A stretch of DNA of 64,000 nucleotides from positions 124,001 through 188,000 of the forward strand of contig NZ_JABBND010000003.1 of assembly GCF_012933465.1 (NCBI RefSeq), in the 5' to 3' direction. Shown piece after piece: positions 1 to 10,586 of the stretch. Each line of letters begins with the position of its first letter. The stretch's first letter is position 1. This stretch comes from Actinomycetospora sp. TBRC 11914. GTDB taxonomy: Bacteria; Actinomycetota; Actinomycetes; Mycobacteriales; Pseudonocardiaceae. The notes under the pieces are model-generated. The model saw only the letters and a program-made list of their open reading frames with translations. It made no database searches and was not told the origin of the DNA. The position numbers were made by a program, and so were the translations under genes.

Positions 1-546
1 GTCGGCCCCCAGCTCGGGGTGCTCGGCCCACCAGGTCACGACGGCGCTGACCGACTGCTGCCACACGCGGGCGAGCAGGTCGTGGTCGAGCGGGTCGGTG
101 TTGCCGGCCCGGCGCAGCACGTCGGCCGTGCCCGCGGCGCCCATCGCGGCGAGCTCGCCGCGGTATCCGCGGGCCAGCGCGTGGACCTCGCCGCCGCGCG
201 GGATGGTGGGGTCGTAGAGCACCGACCAGGCGGGGCGGCAGTCGTCGAGCACCGCGAAGATCGCGGCGAGGGTGTCCAGCGCCCGCCGTCCGGCCTGCGG
301 GTCGGTGGGCGCCGCCGCCACGCCGGCGACCAGCAGCTCGCCCGCGCGGCGCACGCACGCCGAGGCGAGACCGTCCCGCGAGCCGAAGTAGCTGTAGATC
401 AGCGGCTTGGAGATGTCGGCCCGGCGGGCGACGTCGGCGACCGAGACGTGGGCGTGGCCGCGCGCCCCGAACTCCGCCATCGCGACGCCGAGGATCTGCT
501 CCTCGCGCTCGGCGCGGGAGACCCCCTTCGTGCCCGCCTTCGCCAC
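1..546 (-). CDS. TetR-family transcriptional regulator (partial, runs off the left edge)
   Basis: A TetR-type repressor of which 182 N-terminal residues are visible. The DNA-binding domain covers about residues 15-60 and carries a typical TetR helix-turn-helix, with ADVARRADISKPLIYSYFGS as its core. The remaining helices would form the ligand pocket and dimer surface; the ligand cannot be told. The GTG start is chosen because a TAGGCT hexamer ends 8 nt upstream and there is no Shine-Dalgarno sequence, as at many genes in this window. The gene is divergent from a VOC-family gene 113 bp away, so local control of that gene is plausible but inferred. The C-terminus lies outside the window. Confidence 0.9.
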   Translation of the reverse strand, partial: MAKAGTKGVSRAEREEQILGVAMAEFGARGHAHVSVADVARRADISKPLIYSYFGSRDGLASACVRRAGELLVAGVAAAPTDPQAGRRALDTLAAIFAVLDDCRPAWSVLYDPTIPRGGEVHALARGYRGELAAMGAAGTADVLRRAGNTDPLDHDLLARVWQQSVSAVVTWWAEHPELGAD

Positions 547-554
547 GACGGGCG

Positions 555-560
555 AGCCTA
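555..560 (-). promoter_or_regulatory. -10 element of a leaderless promoter (TetR gene)
   Basis: TAGGCT read on the minus strand, ending 8 nt before the GTG start. This TANNNT spacing puts the transcription start at or next to the start codon. No convincing -35 is visible, which is usual for actinobacterial promoters. Confidence 0.5.
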
Positions 561-659
561 CGGCGCTGTCCGCCCGACGATGTCCGCACGCGTGTCGAAA
601 CGCGGTGCCGCCGTTCGACGTGTCGGTGTCCGAACCCCCGACCGCACCGGAGCCCCGAG

Positions 660-1088
660 ATGGACTGGACCCTGGAAGTCGTCATCCTCCCCGTCGCCGA
701 CCTCGACCGTGCCGTCGCGTTCTACCGCGACCAGGTCGGCTTCGAGCTCGACCACCGCACGACGAACGAGCACATGGATGTCGCACAGCTGACCCCGGTG
801 GGCTCCGGCTGCTCGATCGTGATCGGCACGCTGCCCGCGCAGCGGGAGATGGCCCCCGGCTCGATGCGCGGCCTGCAGCTCTGCGTCGCCGACGCCACCC
901 GGGCCCGCGCCGAGCTCGCCGGGCGCGGCGTGGAGGTCAGCGAGCTGCAGACGTTCAGCCCCGACGACGGCGGAACGTTCTTCGGGTTCGCGGACCCGGA
1001 CGGCAACACCTGGGCGGTCCAGGAGCTGCGCGTCCGGGCCGAGCGGCCCCTCATTCCGCCGGCGGCGCGCGGCCGCTTCACCGACTGA
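660..1088 (+). CDS. VOC (glyoxalase/dioxygenase fold) family protein
   Basis: A 142-residue single-domain member of the vicinal oxygen chelate superfamily. It opens with the usual strand-helix element (VVILPVADLDRAVAFYRD) and ends with the characteristic FADPDGNTWAVQEL strand pair. The fold contains both glyoxalase-type enzymes and metal-free binding proteins. The first metal position is not the canonical His, so the activity cannot be assigned. A GGAG lies 8 nt before the ATG. It is divergent from the partial TetR gene, a common arrangement for a repressor and its target. Its 3' end meets nrdJ convergently across a strong hairpin. The fold is sure, the function is not. Confidence 0.85.
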   Translation: MDWTLEVVILPVADLDRAVAFYRDQVGFELDHRTTNEHMDVAQLTPVGSGCSIVIGTLPAQREMAPGSMRGLQLCVADATRARAELAGRGVEVSELQTFSPDDGGTFFGFADPDGNTWAVQELRVRAERPLIPPAARGRFTD

Positions 1089-1096
1089 CGGCCGGC

Positions 1097-1124
1097 CGCC
1101 CGGACCCCGCACGGGGCCCGGGCG
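1097..1124. terminator. Bidirectional hairpin between convergent VOC and nrdJ
   Basis: Inverted repeat CGCCCGGaCCCCG / CGGGGcCCGGGCG with a 2-nt loop and one mismatch, lying in the 57-bp gap between two convergent genes. It has no U-tract, as is common in high-GC actinobacteria. Its role in termination is inferred from structure and position. Confidence 0.6.
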
Positions 1125-1145
1125 ACCCGGGGAGCGTCCTCTCCG

Positions 1146-4022
<2,877 letters not shown>

Positions 4023-4026
4023 CCGC

Positions 4027-4647
4027 TCATCCCCTCGTGCTCGCGTGTGCCGGGGACGCTTCCCCACGACCCGGCATCGATGTCCCCGACCGGTCACCGG
4101 CGGCGGCGCCCTCGGCGCCGTCGTCGTCCGGCCGCTCGTCCGTCCCTGCCGTGCTGCTCGCCCCGCCGGACCCGGCGCGGTCCCCCTGCTCGTCCTCCAC
4201 GGACATCCGTCCGCGCAGGTCGGCGATCTCGGCCTCGAAGTCCGCGACGGAGGAGAAGTTGCGGTAGACGCTGGCGAACCGCAGGTAGGCCACCGCGTCC
4301 AGCTCGCGCAGCGGACCCAGGATCGCCATCCCCACCTCGTGACTCGGGACCTCGGCCGTTCCCGAGGCCCGCACCGTCTCCTCCACCTTGTGGGCCAGGA
4401 GCGCGAGCGCGTCCTGGTCCACGGGGCGCCCCTGACAGGCCCGGGCCACACCGCGGACGACCTTGTCGCGGCTGAACGGCTCGGTGACCCCACTGCGCTT
4501 GACCACCGCGAGGACGGCCTCCTCGACGGTGGTGAACCGCTTCCCGCACGCCGTGCAGGAGCGGCGGCGACGGATCGCCTGGCCCTCGTCGGCCTCGCGC
4601 GAGTCGACGACCCGCGAGTCGTCGTTGCGACAGAACGGACAACGCAC
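4027..4647 (-). CDS. nrdR: Transcriptional repressor NrdR
   Basis: Zinc-ribbon and ATP-cone repressor of ribonucleotide reductase genes, which senses ATP/dATP and binds NrdR boxes. The zinc ribbon is at the N-terminus (RCPFC near residue 2, then SCTACGKRF near 34), followed by the ATP-cone to about residue 150. At 206 residues it is about 50 longer than typical NrdR; the extra C-terminal tail is acidic and low in complexity and may be dispensable. The GTG start is the one that gives the conserved (M)RCPFC start, and AGGGGAG lies upstream. It is the first gene of nrdR-nrdJ, with a box pair in its promoter, so autoregulation is likely. Confidence 0.96.
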   Translation of the reverse strand: MRCPFCRNDDSRVVDSREADEGQAIRRRRSCTACGKRFTTVEEAVLAVVKRSGVTEPFSRDKVVRGVARACQGRPVDQDALALLAHKVEETVRASGTAEVPSHEVGMAILGPLRELDAVAYLRFASVYRNFSSVADFEAEIADLRGRMSVEDEQGDRAGSGGASSTAGTDERPDDDGAEGAAAGDRSGTSMPGRGEASPAHASTRG

Positions 4648-4683
4648 CCTCGGCTCCCCTCCCCTGGCTAGACCCGGAGTCCC

Positions 4684-4838
4684 TGTGGATCGCCGGCCGA
4701 CGGCCGTCGTCCTGGGGACATCCCTGTGGACCGAGCACCTCCGGCCGTGGACCGGGAGGTGCTGCCGGTGGACGGACCACCGACCTCGGTGGAGTTCCCT
4801 GTGGATGGGACTTCCACCTGCATGCACAACCTGTGGAC
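4684..4838. promoter_or_regulatory. Cluster of CCTGTGGA motifs (DnaA-box-like TCCACA cores)
   Basis: Four copies of TGTGGA lie at 4684, 4725, 4800 and 4832, each preceded by CC. Read on the other strand they are TCCACAGG, sharing the TCCACA core of actinobacterial DnaA boxes (TTGTCCACA). All four have the same orientation. They are weak boxes individually, and binding by DnaA is a suggestion only. Confidence 0.35.
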
Positions 4839-4839
4839 T
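4824..4839 (-). promoter_or_regulatory. NrdR box 2 (promoter-proximal)
   Basis: AGTCCACAGGTTGTGC on the minus strand fits about 9 of 16 positions of the NrdR consensus acACwAtATaTwGTgt, including the TTGTG end. Its centre is 32 bp from the second box, the three-turn spacing known for NrdR box pairs. Confidence 0.6.
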
Positions 4840-4855
4840 AACTACATCCATGTAA

Positions 4856-4871
4856 CCACAAGATGTTGGGG
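4856..4871 (-). promoter_or_regulatory. NrdR box 1 (promoter-distal)
   Basis: CCCCAACATCTTGTGG on the minus strand, matching the NrdR consensus at the C..A.AT.T.GTG positions. It pairs with the box 32 bp downstream, and the nrdR promoter probably lies between them. Confidence 0.65.
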
Positions 4872-5027
4872 CGGGACGCTAGCGACACCCCGCGGCGTCG
4901 TGCAACTCCCGATCACCCCTCCGGGGAGGTGGGCGGCGAGCGGTGGGCGCCCGCACGCCGGACGGCCCGCGCCGGGACGGCCGGGACCCCTGGGACCCGT
5001 GGGAGTGACGCGGCGGGCCGGGGGTGT

Positions 5028-5648
5028 TCAGGAACCGGCCGGGACCACCAGCGGACGCCCGGGGGTGACCGCCGACCCGTCGAGATGGTTGTCCGTACGG
5101 ATCCGCGCGACGACGGCGTCGGTCTCGGCCGCGGGGGCGGCCCGGCGCGCCACGTCGGTCAGCGACTCCCCCGGCGCCACGATGACGACCGTGGTCCCCG
5201 CCGGCACCGGGCCCGTCGGCGCCGTGGGCGCCGCGGCCCCGCCCAGGCGCACCACGAGGGCGACCAGACCGACCAGGACCACGGCCAGCACGACGGTCGC
5301 GACGGTCCGTCGCCGGCGCAGCACCTCGGCGCGGGCCCGGGCGCGCTCGCGCGCCGCCGCCGGATTCACCCGGTCGGGCGAAGCGACCGGGCGCACGAGC
5401 GGTGTGACGAGCGCGGCGGGGCGGCCCGCGGGACGGCGGGCGTCGCGCCGGCCGGCGGGCCGCGTCGGCGCCGGGACCCACGGCGCGGGCGCCGGCCCGA
5501 CCGGGCGCACCACCCCGGCCACCCGGACCGCCTCCGCCGCCGCGCCACCCCGGCCGACCTGGGCCGGGACCTCGGCGTCCGGTCCCGCGGCCGGGGCCGG
5601 ACGCCGGTCCGCCGTGGTGGGGGTCCGCATCGTCATCGAGGTCGTCAT
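5028..5648 (-). CDS. LysM-domain membrane protein divergent from lexA (candidate SOS cell-division suppressor)
   Basis: A 206-residue protein with a disordered Pro/Ala/Arg-rich cytoplasmic stretch (1-110), one transmembrane helix (about 115-133) and an external LysM-like peptidoglycan-binding domain (about 153-203, containing VAPGESLTDVARRA). Topology and position, divergent from lexA and next to nrdR, match mycobacterial Rv2719c (ChiZ) and resemble YneA/DivS, SOS-induced proteins that delay division after DNA damage. The same role is inferred here. The ATG at 5648 has GGAAGG 8 nt upstream. A back-to-back pair of LexA sites lies 15-46 bp upstream, so DNA-damage induction is very likely. Confidence 0.88.
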   Translation of the reverse strand: MTTSMTMRTPTTADRRPAPAAGPDAEVPAQVGRGGAAAEAVRVAGVVRPVGPAPAPWVPAPTRPAGRRDARRPAGRPAALVTPLVRPVASPDRVNPAAARERARARAEVLRRRRTVATVVLAVVLVGLVALVVRLGGAAAPTAPTGPVPAGTTVVIVAPGESLTDVARRAAPAAETDAVVARIRTDNHLDGSAVTPGRPLVVPAGS

Positions 5649-5662
5649 CGCTGGCCCTTCCG

Positions 5663-5694
5663 TCGCACACGCGTTCGATCGAACGCGTGTGCGA
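5663..5694. promoter_or_regulatory. Perfect 32-bp palindrome made of two back-to-back SOS boxes
   Basis: The halves TCGCACACGCGTTCGA and TCGAACGCGTGTGCGA abut without a spacer. Each differs from the actinobacterial LexA consensus TCGAAC-N4-GTTCGA by one base (G for T), and each is the exact reverse complement of the other. It lies directly upstream of the LysM gene, so LexA should repress that gene tightly. Confidence 0.8.
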
Positions 5695-5743
5695 TGTCTA
5701 GCATCGACCCCTGACAACGTCGACGGACCGACCGGCGTGTCGT

Positions 5744-5759
5744 TCGAACACGTGTTTGA
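5744..5759. promoter_or_regulatory. SOS box (LexA operator) of lexA
   Basis: TCGAACACGTGTTTGA matches the consensus TCGAAC-N4-GTTCGA except for one T in place of C. It lies 129 bp upstream of the lexA start and 50 bp from the double site of the LysM gene, giving autoregulation of lexA. Confidence 0.85.
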
Positions 5760-5887
5760 TCCTGTCGGCCGTCGGCGCTACCTTCGGGCTCCGAGAGCAC
5801 ACAGCGTCACCGGTGCCCCGGCGGCGCTCGGGCCCGACACCGCTGCCGGCCACGGCACCCGCGGTCGGGCCGGACGGAGGAGGAACC

Positions 5888-6730
5888 ATGGCTGGACGCA
5901 GGCGCGGCACCGGCGCGCCGCCGGGGGGCGGGGACGACGCCGACCCGGCCGGGGTCGAGAACGTCGACGCGACCGTCACCGCCGGACCGGCGGCGGACGC
6001 CGTCCCCGGGGCCGCCGAGGTGGTCACCGCGCAGGTCCACGCGTTCCCCGACCGCGAGCCCGAGCCGTCCGCCTCCGGCGCCCCGAGCCTCACGCCCCGG
6101 CAGCGCAAGGTCCTCGAGGTCATCCGGGACCACGTCGAGCGCGTCGGCTACCCGCCGAGCGTGCGCGAGATCGGGGACGCGGCCGGCCTCACCTCCACCT
6201 CGTCGGTGGCCCACCAGATGAAGGTGCTGGAGAAGAAGGGCTACCTGCGCCGCAACCCGAACCGCCCGCGGGCCCTCGACGTCCGCCTGCCCGAGGAGCT
6301 CGACCCCGAGCTCGGCGCGGCCGCCGACACCGAGTCGCTGCGCGCCGACCGGCCCACGCCCTCCTTCGTGCCCGTGGTCGGCCGGATCGCCGCCGGCGGT
6401 CCGATCCTCGCCGAGCAGGCCGTGGAGGACGTGTTCCCGCTGCCGAAGGAGCTGGTCGGCGAGGGGTCGCTGTTCCTGCTCAAGGTCGTGGGTGACTCGA
6501 TGGTCGAGGCCGCGATCACCGACGGGGACTGGGTGGTCGTCCGGCAGCAGCCGGTCGCGGACAACGGCGAGATCGTCGCGGCGATGCTCGACAACGAGGC
6601 CACGGTCAAGACCTACAAGCGCCGGGACGGCCACGTGTGGCTCCTGCCGGCCAACGCGGCCTACGAGCCCATCCCCGGCGACGAGGCGACGGTGCTCGGC
6701 AAGGTCGTGGCGGTGCTCCGGAAGCTCTGA
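5888..6730 (+). CDS. lexA: LexA repressor of the SOS response
   Basis: Represses DNA-damage genes and cuts itself when bound to RecA filaments. The start at 5888 follows GGAGGA and gives 280 residues: an unusual disordered N-terminal extension of about 65 residues, a winged helix at about 68-130, and the S24 self-cleavage domain. The cleavage bond is Ala169-Gly170 (RIAAGGP) and the catalytic dyad is Ser204 (GDSM) and Lys241 (VKTYK). The 35-residue bond-to-Ser and 37-residue Ser-to-Lys distances equal those in E. coli LexA. An SOS box lies upstream. An earlier in-frame start exists but would begin inside the operator. Confidence 0.97.
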   Translation: MAGRRRGTGAPPGGGDDADPAGVENVDATVTAGPAADAVPGAAEVVTAQVHAFPDREPEPSASGAPSLTPRQRKVLEVIRDHVERVGYPPSVREIGDAAGLTSTSSVAHQMKVLEKKGYLRRNPNRPRALDVRLPEELDPELGAAADTESLRADRPTPSFVPVVGRIAAGGPILAEQAVEDVFPLPKELVGEGSLFLLKVVGDSMVEAAITDGDWVVVRQQPVADNGEIVAAMLDNEATVKTYKRRDGHVWLLPANAAYEPIPGDEATVLGKVVAVLRKL

Positions 6731-6754
6731 CCGCGCCCACCCGCCCCGGACCGG

Positions 6755-7927
6755 TCAGGGCCTGCCGCGGGGTCCCCTCCGCACGGCCCGGGTCCACACC
6801 CGCAGGAGCAGGCCGACCACCACCACCCCGACGAGCATCGCGGCGACCACCAGGCCCACCGGTGGTCCCGTGGCCGCCACGGGCCCGGCCGTGTCGGACG
6901 CCGACGTGTCCGGGGCCGGCGTATCCGGGGCCGACGTGTCCGGGGCCGCCGACGAGGGCTCCGCGCCGGGCGCCGGTGCGAGCCCGACCGCACCCGGCAC
7001 CGCGCGCAGCGAGGCCGTCCCGCCGCCCGCGCGCCCCGACGTCGACTCCCCGGCGGAGAGCAGCGTCCCGTCGGTGGTGAAGGCCACCGCCTCGCCCTGC
7101 GGCTCCCCCGGCAGCGGCACGTCGACGGGCGTGCTCCGCAGCGCGGCGACCACGCCGTCGGCCGTGCCCGCCCCGTCGGCCGTGCCCGCGCCGTCGGCCG
7201 TGCCCGCGCCGCTGCCCGGGACGCGGTAGAGCCAGGCGTCGGTGTAGGTCCGCACCGCGACGACCCGCGCGTCCGCCGAGAGCGCGCCGCCGGTGACCAG
7301 CCCGCGCCCGAACGGCCCGATCGGCCCGCCGTCGGTGCTCGAGAGCGGCACGACCAGCTGGCCCAGGTGTCGCAGCGGTGTGGGCGACGGCCCGGCCGGC
7401 GGCGCGTCCGTGGTGTAGATCCCGCTGCGCCCGCCGAGGTCCTTGGTGACGATCACCGGCCGTCCGTCGGCCGGCAGCAGCAGCGTCTCGGCGTCGTGCG
7501 GGCCGTCGGGGTAGACGAGGCGATGGACCGTGGCCGGGCCCCGCATGGGCAGCCGGATCAGCGCGACGGTCGTCCGCTGCCGGTCGTTGTCACCGATGTC
7601 GGCCAGCCACAGCGTGCCGTCGGCGCCCCGGGCGAGGTCCTCGACGTCGCGGCCGGCCACCCCGACCGACCGGGCCGACGCCACGGAGCAGTCCGGCGCG
7701 AGGGTGTAGACGACGGTCGCGTTGCCGCTGTCGTCGACCACGGCCGGGCCGGCGGGCGTCACCACCATCCCGGACACCTCGTCGAGCCGCGGATCCGCGA
7801 GCACGCACCGGGTGACCGGGGCGGCCGGCGCGGCCGCGGCCACCGTCGCGCCGAGCACGACCAGCACCGCGGCGACGGCGAGCAACGGCACGATCCTCGC
7901 ACCCGAGGCCCGGACGGCGCCGCTCAC
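6755..7927 (-). CDS. Secreted, membrane-anchored beta-propeller-like protein
   Basis: A 390-residue exported protein of unknown function. It has an N-terminal signal peptide (hydrophobic IVPLLAVAAVLVVLG, AAAAPA cleavage region), a strand-rich extracellular body with repeated DG-x-LWLADIGDND-like turns suggestive of a propeller or esterase-like fold, a Ser/Pro/Asp/Thr spacer built on APDT repeats, and a C-terminal transmembrane helix before a basic tail. A GAGTAD hexapeptide is repeated three times in the middle. Its place after lexA matches mycobacterial Rv2721c. The GTG at 7927 is preferred because it starts the signal peptide; an upstream start at 8005 is possible. The first codons lie inside a 49-bp repeat copy. 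Confidence 0.75.
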   Translation of the reverse strand: MSGAVRASGARIVPLLAVAAVLVVLGATVAAAAPAAPVTRCVLADPRLDEVSGMVVTPAGPAVVDDSGNATVVYTLAPDCSVASARSVGVAGRDVEDLARGADGTLWLADIGDNDRQRTTVALIRLPMRGPATVHRLVYPDGPHDAETLLLPADGRPVIVTKDLGGRSGIYTTDAPPAGPSPTPLRHLGQLVVPLSSTDGGPIGPFGRGLVTGGALSADARVVAVRTYTDAWLYRVPGSGAGTADGAGTADGAGTADGVVAALRSTPVDVPLPGEPQGEAVAFTTDGTLLSAGESTSGRAGGGTASLRAVPGAVGLAPAPGAEPSSAAPDTSAPDTPAPDTSASDTAGPVAATGPPVGLVVAAMLVGVVVVGLLLRVWTRAVRRGPRGRP

Positions 7928-7929
7928 CC
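7881..7929. repeat. 49-bp repeat, copy 1
   Basis: Begins AGCAACGGCACG and ends GGCGCCGCTCACCC. It is identical to copy 2 at 43 of 49 positions. It overlaps the start codon and first 15 codons of the secreted protein gene. Confidence 0.7.
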
Positions 7930-7954
7930 GACGGCGGCCCGGCCCCGTCGTGGC

Positions 7955-8003
7955 AGCAACGGCACGTTCCTGGCATCCGACGCCAGGACGGCGCCGGTCA
8001 CCC
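7955..8003. repeat. 49-bp repeat, copy 2
   Basis: Direct copy of the element 74 bp to the left. Its centre holds a small hairpin (TCCTGGC / GCCAGGA). It lies in the 120-bp gap between hflX and the secreted protein gene. Confidence 0.7.
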
Positions 8004-8047
8004 ACCAGCGGACGTCACCGGACACCGGAGCGCCGCGGGACCACCGG

Positions 8048-9592
8048 TCACGACACCGCGACGTCCGCGCCCACCGACGCCCGCTCGACGGCCGCGGCCA
8101 GCTCCGGCCCGACGCGGGCCTGGAGCACGGTGCCCTCGGCGACGTGGCGCTCGGCGAGGACCTCGCCCTCGGCGTGCACCCGCCCGACCAGCGCGCCCTC
8201 GGTGAAGGGCAGCACCACGTCGACCTCGACCTCGGGGCGCGGCAGCGCCTCGGCGACCCGCCGACGCAGCAGCTCGATGCCCTCGCCGGTGCGCGCGGAG
8301 ACGAACACCGCACCGGGCAGCGTCGCCCGCAGCTGGGCCAGGGCGAGCGGGTCGGCGTCGTCGACCTTGTTCACCACCAGGAGCTCCGGGGGCGTGGCCG
8401 CCGACTCGCCGATGTCCGCGATCACCTCGCGCACCGCGGCGATCTGGTCGGTGGCCGAGGGGTCGGACCCGTCGACGACGTGGACGACGAGGTCGGCGTC
8501 GCCGACCTCCTCCAGCGTCGAGCGGAAGGCCTCGACGAGCTGGTGGGGCAGGTGGCGGACGAAGCCGACGGTGTCGGTCAGCGTCGCCTCGCGCCCGTCC
8601 GGGGTCTCCCAGCGGCGCGTGGTCGGGTCGAGGGTCGCGAACAGGGCGTCCTCGACGAGTACCCCGGCGTCGGTGATCGCGTTGAGCAGCGAGGACTTGC
8701 CGGCGTTGGTGTACCCGGCGATCGCGACGGCCGGGACCTCCCGACGACGGCGGCGGTCGCGCTGGGTCTCGCGCACCGTCTTCATGCCCTCGAGCTCGCG
8801 GCGCAGCTTGGCGATCCGCTGGTGGATGCGCCGCCGGTCGGTCTCGAGCTTGGTCTCACCGGGGCCGCGCGTGCCGACCCCGCCGCCGCCCGCGCCGCCA
8901 CCGCCGGCGCCGCCGCCCTGGCGGGACATCGACTCGCCCCAGCCGCGCAGGCGGGGCAGGAAGTAGCGGAGCTGGGCCAGCTCGACCTGGGCCTTGCCCT
9001 CCCGGGAGCGGGCGTGCTGGGCGAAGATGTCGAGGATCAGGGCGGTCCGGTCGACGACCTTGACCTTGAGCTTCTCCTCGAGCTGGCGCAGCTGGCCGGG
9101 CGAGAGCTCGCCGTCGGCGATCACGGTGTCCGCGCCGGTGGCCGACACGGTCTGCCGCAGCTCGGCGACCTTGCCGGAGCCGACGAAGGTGGCCGGGTCC
9201 GGGTGGGAACGGCGCTGGACGAGCCCGTCGAGGACCTCCGAGCCCGCCGTCTCGGCCAGCCGGGCGAGCTCGACCATCGAGGCGTCGGCCATCGCGGCGC
9301 TGCCCTCGGTCCACACGCCGATGAGCACGACGCGCTCGAGGCGCAGCTGCCGGTACTCGACCTCGGTGACGTCGGTGAGCTCGGTGGACGCCCCGGTGAG
9401 GCCCGGGACCCGTCGCAGCGAGGAGCGCTCCTCGAGGTCCAGGGTGCCGCGGGACGGATCGGTCTCCTCGGGCGTGCCCGGGTCGAGCGCCGCCGGGTCG
9501 ATCTCGATGCCCGCGGGGTCGGGACGGCGGCCGCGGCGCGCGGGCGCGCTGGGCTCGGCCGGGACGAAACGATCGCGTGCAGGTTCTGTCAT
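8048..9592 (-). CDS. hflX: Ribosome-associated GTPase HflX
   Basis: Splits and rescues stalled 70S ribosomes using GTP. The 514-residue protein has an N-terminal HflX domain (about 80-250) with a Gly-rich loop (RQGGGAGGGGAGGGGVGTRG) before the RGPGETKLE signature. A linker helix follows, then the TRAFAC GTPase domain with P-loop GYTNAGKSS (293-301), G3 DTVGF (340-344) and G4 NKVDD. A 70-residue low-complexity N-terminal extension is typical for actinobacteria. ATG 9592 is preferred over GTG 9604; neither has a good Shine-Dalgarno. The order hflX-dapF-miaA on one strand matches M. tuberculosis, and 79 bp separates it from dapF. Confidence 0.95.
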   Translation of the reverse strand: MTEPARDRFVPAEPSAPARRGRRPDPAGIEIDPAALDPGTPEETDPSRGTLDLEERSSLRRVPGLTGASTELTDVTEVEYRQLRLERVVLIGVWTEGSAAMADASMVELARLAETAGSEVLDGLVQRRSHPDPATFVGSGKVAELRQTVSATGADTVIADGELSPGQLRQLEEKLKVKVVDRTALILDIFAQHARSREGKAQVELAQLRYFLPRLRGWGESMSRQGGGAGGGGAGGGGVGTRGPGETKLETDRRRIHQRIAKLRRELEGMKTVRETQRDRRRRREVPAVAIAGYTNAGKSSLLNAITDAGVLVEDALFATLDPTTRRWETPDGREATLTDTVGFVRHLPHQLVEAFRSTLEEVGDADLVVHVVDGSDPSATDQIAAVREVIADIGESAATPPELLVVNKVDDADPLALAQLRATLPGAVFVSARTGEGIELLRRRVAEALPRPEVEVDVVLPFTEGALVGRVHAEGEVLAERHVAEGTVLQARVGPELAAAVERASVGADVAVS

Positions 9593-9671
9593 CGTGGCAT
9601 CCACTGTCCCACGAGCGACGCGGCGTCACCACGCCTTTCCCGCCCGCGACCCACCGTGACGATCCGGGGCG

Positions 9672-10574
9672 TCAGACGGCCGCCGTCGTCCGGAGACCGA
9701 CGCGGGCCCGTAGCTCCCCGGGACGCTCGGGGTCGTCCTCGAGCCCCACCTCGCCGCGCGCGACGAGCACCGCCGGCCCGGTCAGCGTCGTCGTCGCCCC
9801 GGGACCAGAGCCCAGGCCCGCGCCGACCTCCACCCGCAGCACCCCGCCCGGCGTCGTCACCGTCACCGTGCCCGCGTCGAGGCCCGCGGCGCGGAGCCCC
9901 GCGACCGCCCCGGCCACGGTCCCGGTGCCGCAGGAACGGGTCTCGCCCGAGCCACGCTCGTGGACGCGGAGCCGGGTGGCCCCGTCGGCGGTCAGCGGCG
10001 TCAGGAACTCGACGTTGACCCCGCCGGGGAAGAGCTCGGTGTCGTGGCCCGGGGCGACCGTGAGGTCGAGGGCGTCGAGGTCGGTGGTGGTAACGCAGGC
10101 CAGGTGCGGGTTCCCGACGTCGACGGCCACCCCCGCGTACGAGGTCACCGAGGCGGTGGGCCCGACGGCCGACGGCAGGATCGCCACCGATTCCTCCCCC
10201 AGCCGGGCCGGGCCCATGTCCACCGTGACCTCGCCGTCGGGATCCCCGCCCAGCGTGACCGTCCGCAGGCCCGCGCGGGTCGAGACCGCGAACGTGCCCG
10301 GGGAGGCCAGGCCGGCCTCGACGAGGTAGCGGGCGAAGACCCGCACGCCGTTGCCGCACATCTCGGCGAGCGACCCGTCGGCGTTGCGGTAGTCCATCGC
10401 GAAGTCGGCGCCGGGCTCCTCGGCGGGGGCCACCCGCAGGACGCCGTCCGCGCCGAGGCCGCGCCGCCGGTGGCAGAGCGCGCGGACGGCGGCCGGGCCG
10501 AGGTCGAGGCGGCCCTCGGGGTCGGGCAGCAGCACGAAGTCGTTCTCCGTGCCGTGGCCGAGGACGAACTCCAT
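9672..10574 (-). CDS. dapF: Diaminopimelate epimerase
   Basis: Converts LL- to meso-diaminopimelate, the last step before lysine and the cross-linking residue of the cell wall. The 300-residue protein has the two-fold epimerase architecture with one catalytic cysteine in each half: Cys73 in MCGNGVR and Cys215 in SCGTGTVAG. Substrate-binding motifs such as DYRNADGS and GNPHLAC are present. Its TAGGCT -10-like hexamer contains the miaA stop codon and ends 6 nt before the ATG, so it can be transcribed as a leaderless message from within the miaA end as well as by read-through. Confidence 0.96.
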   Translation of the reverse strand: MEFVLGHGTENDFVLLPDPEGRLDLGPAAVRALCHRRRGLGADGVLRVAPAEEPGADFAMDYRNADGSLAEMCGNGVRVFARYLVEAGLASPGTFAVSTRAGLRTVTLGGDPDGEVTVDMGPARLGEESVAILPSAVGPTASVTSYAGVAVDVGNPHLACVTTTDLDALDLTVAPGHDTELFPGGVNVEFLTPLTADGATRLRVHERGSGETRSCGTGTVAGAVAGLRAAGLDAGTVTVTTPGGVLRVEVGAGLGSGPGATTTLTGPAVLVARGEVGLEDDPERPGELRARVGLRTTAAV

Positions 10575-10580
10575 GCGCCC

Positions 10581-10586
10581 AGCCTA
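10581..10586 (-). promoter_or_regulatory. -10 element of leaderless dapF promoter inside the miaA stop
   Basis: TAGGCT on the minus strand ends 6 nt before the dapF ATG; its first three bases are the miaA stop codon. Confidence 0.45.

Noticed and set aside
19-792. Plus-strand frame over the partial TetR gene
   Set aside because: The minus strand gives a clean TetR helix-turn-helix; this frame is its shadow.
4023-4900. Cobalamin riboswitch for nrdJ
   Set aside because: Only 4 bp lie between nrdR and nrdJ, and the nrdR upstream region shows NrdR boxes but no B12-box-like sequence.
5756-5887. Earlier lexA start at 5756 (44 extra residues)
   Set aside because: It begins within the SOS box, lacks a Shine-Dalgarno, and ATG 5888 has GGAGGA.
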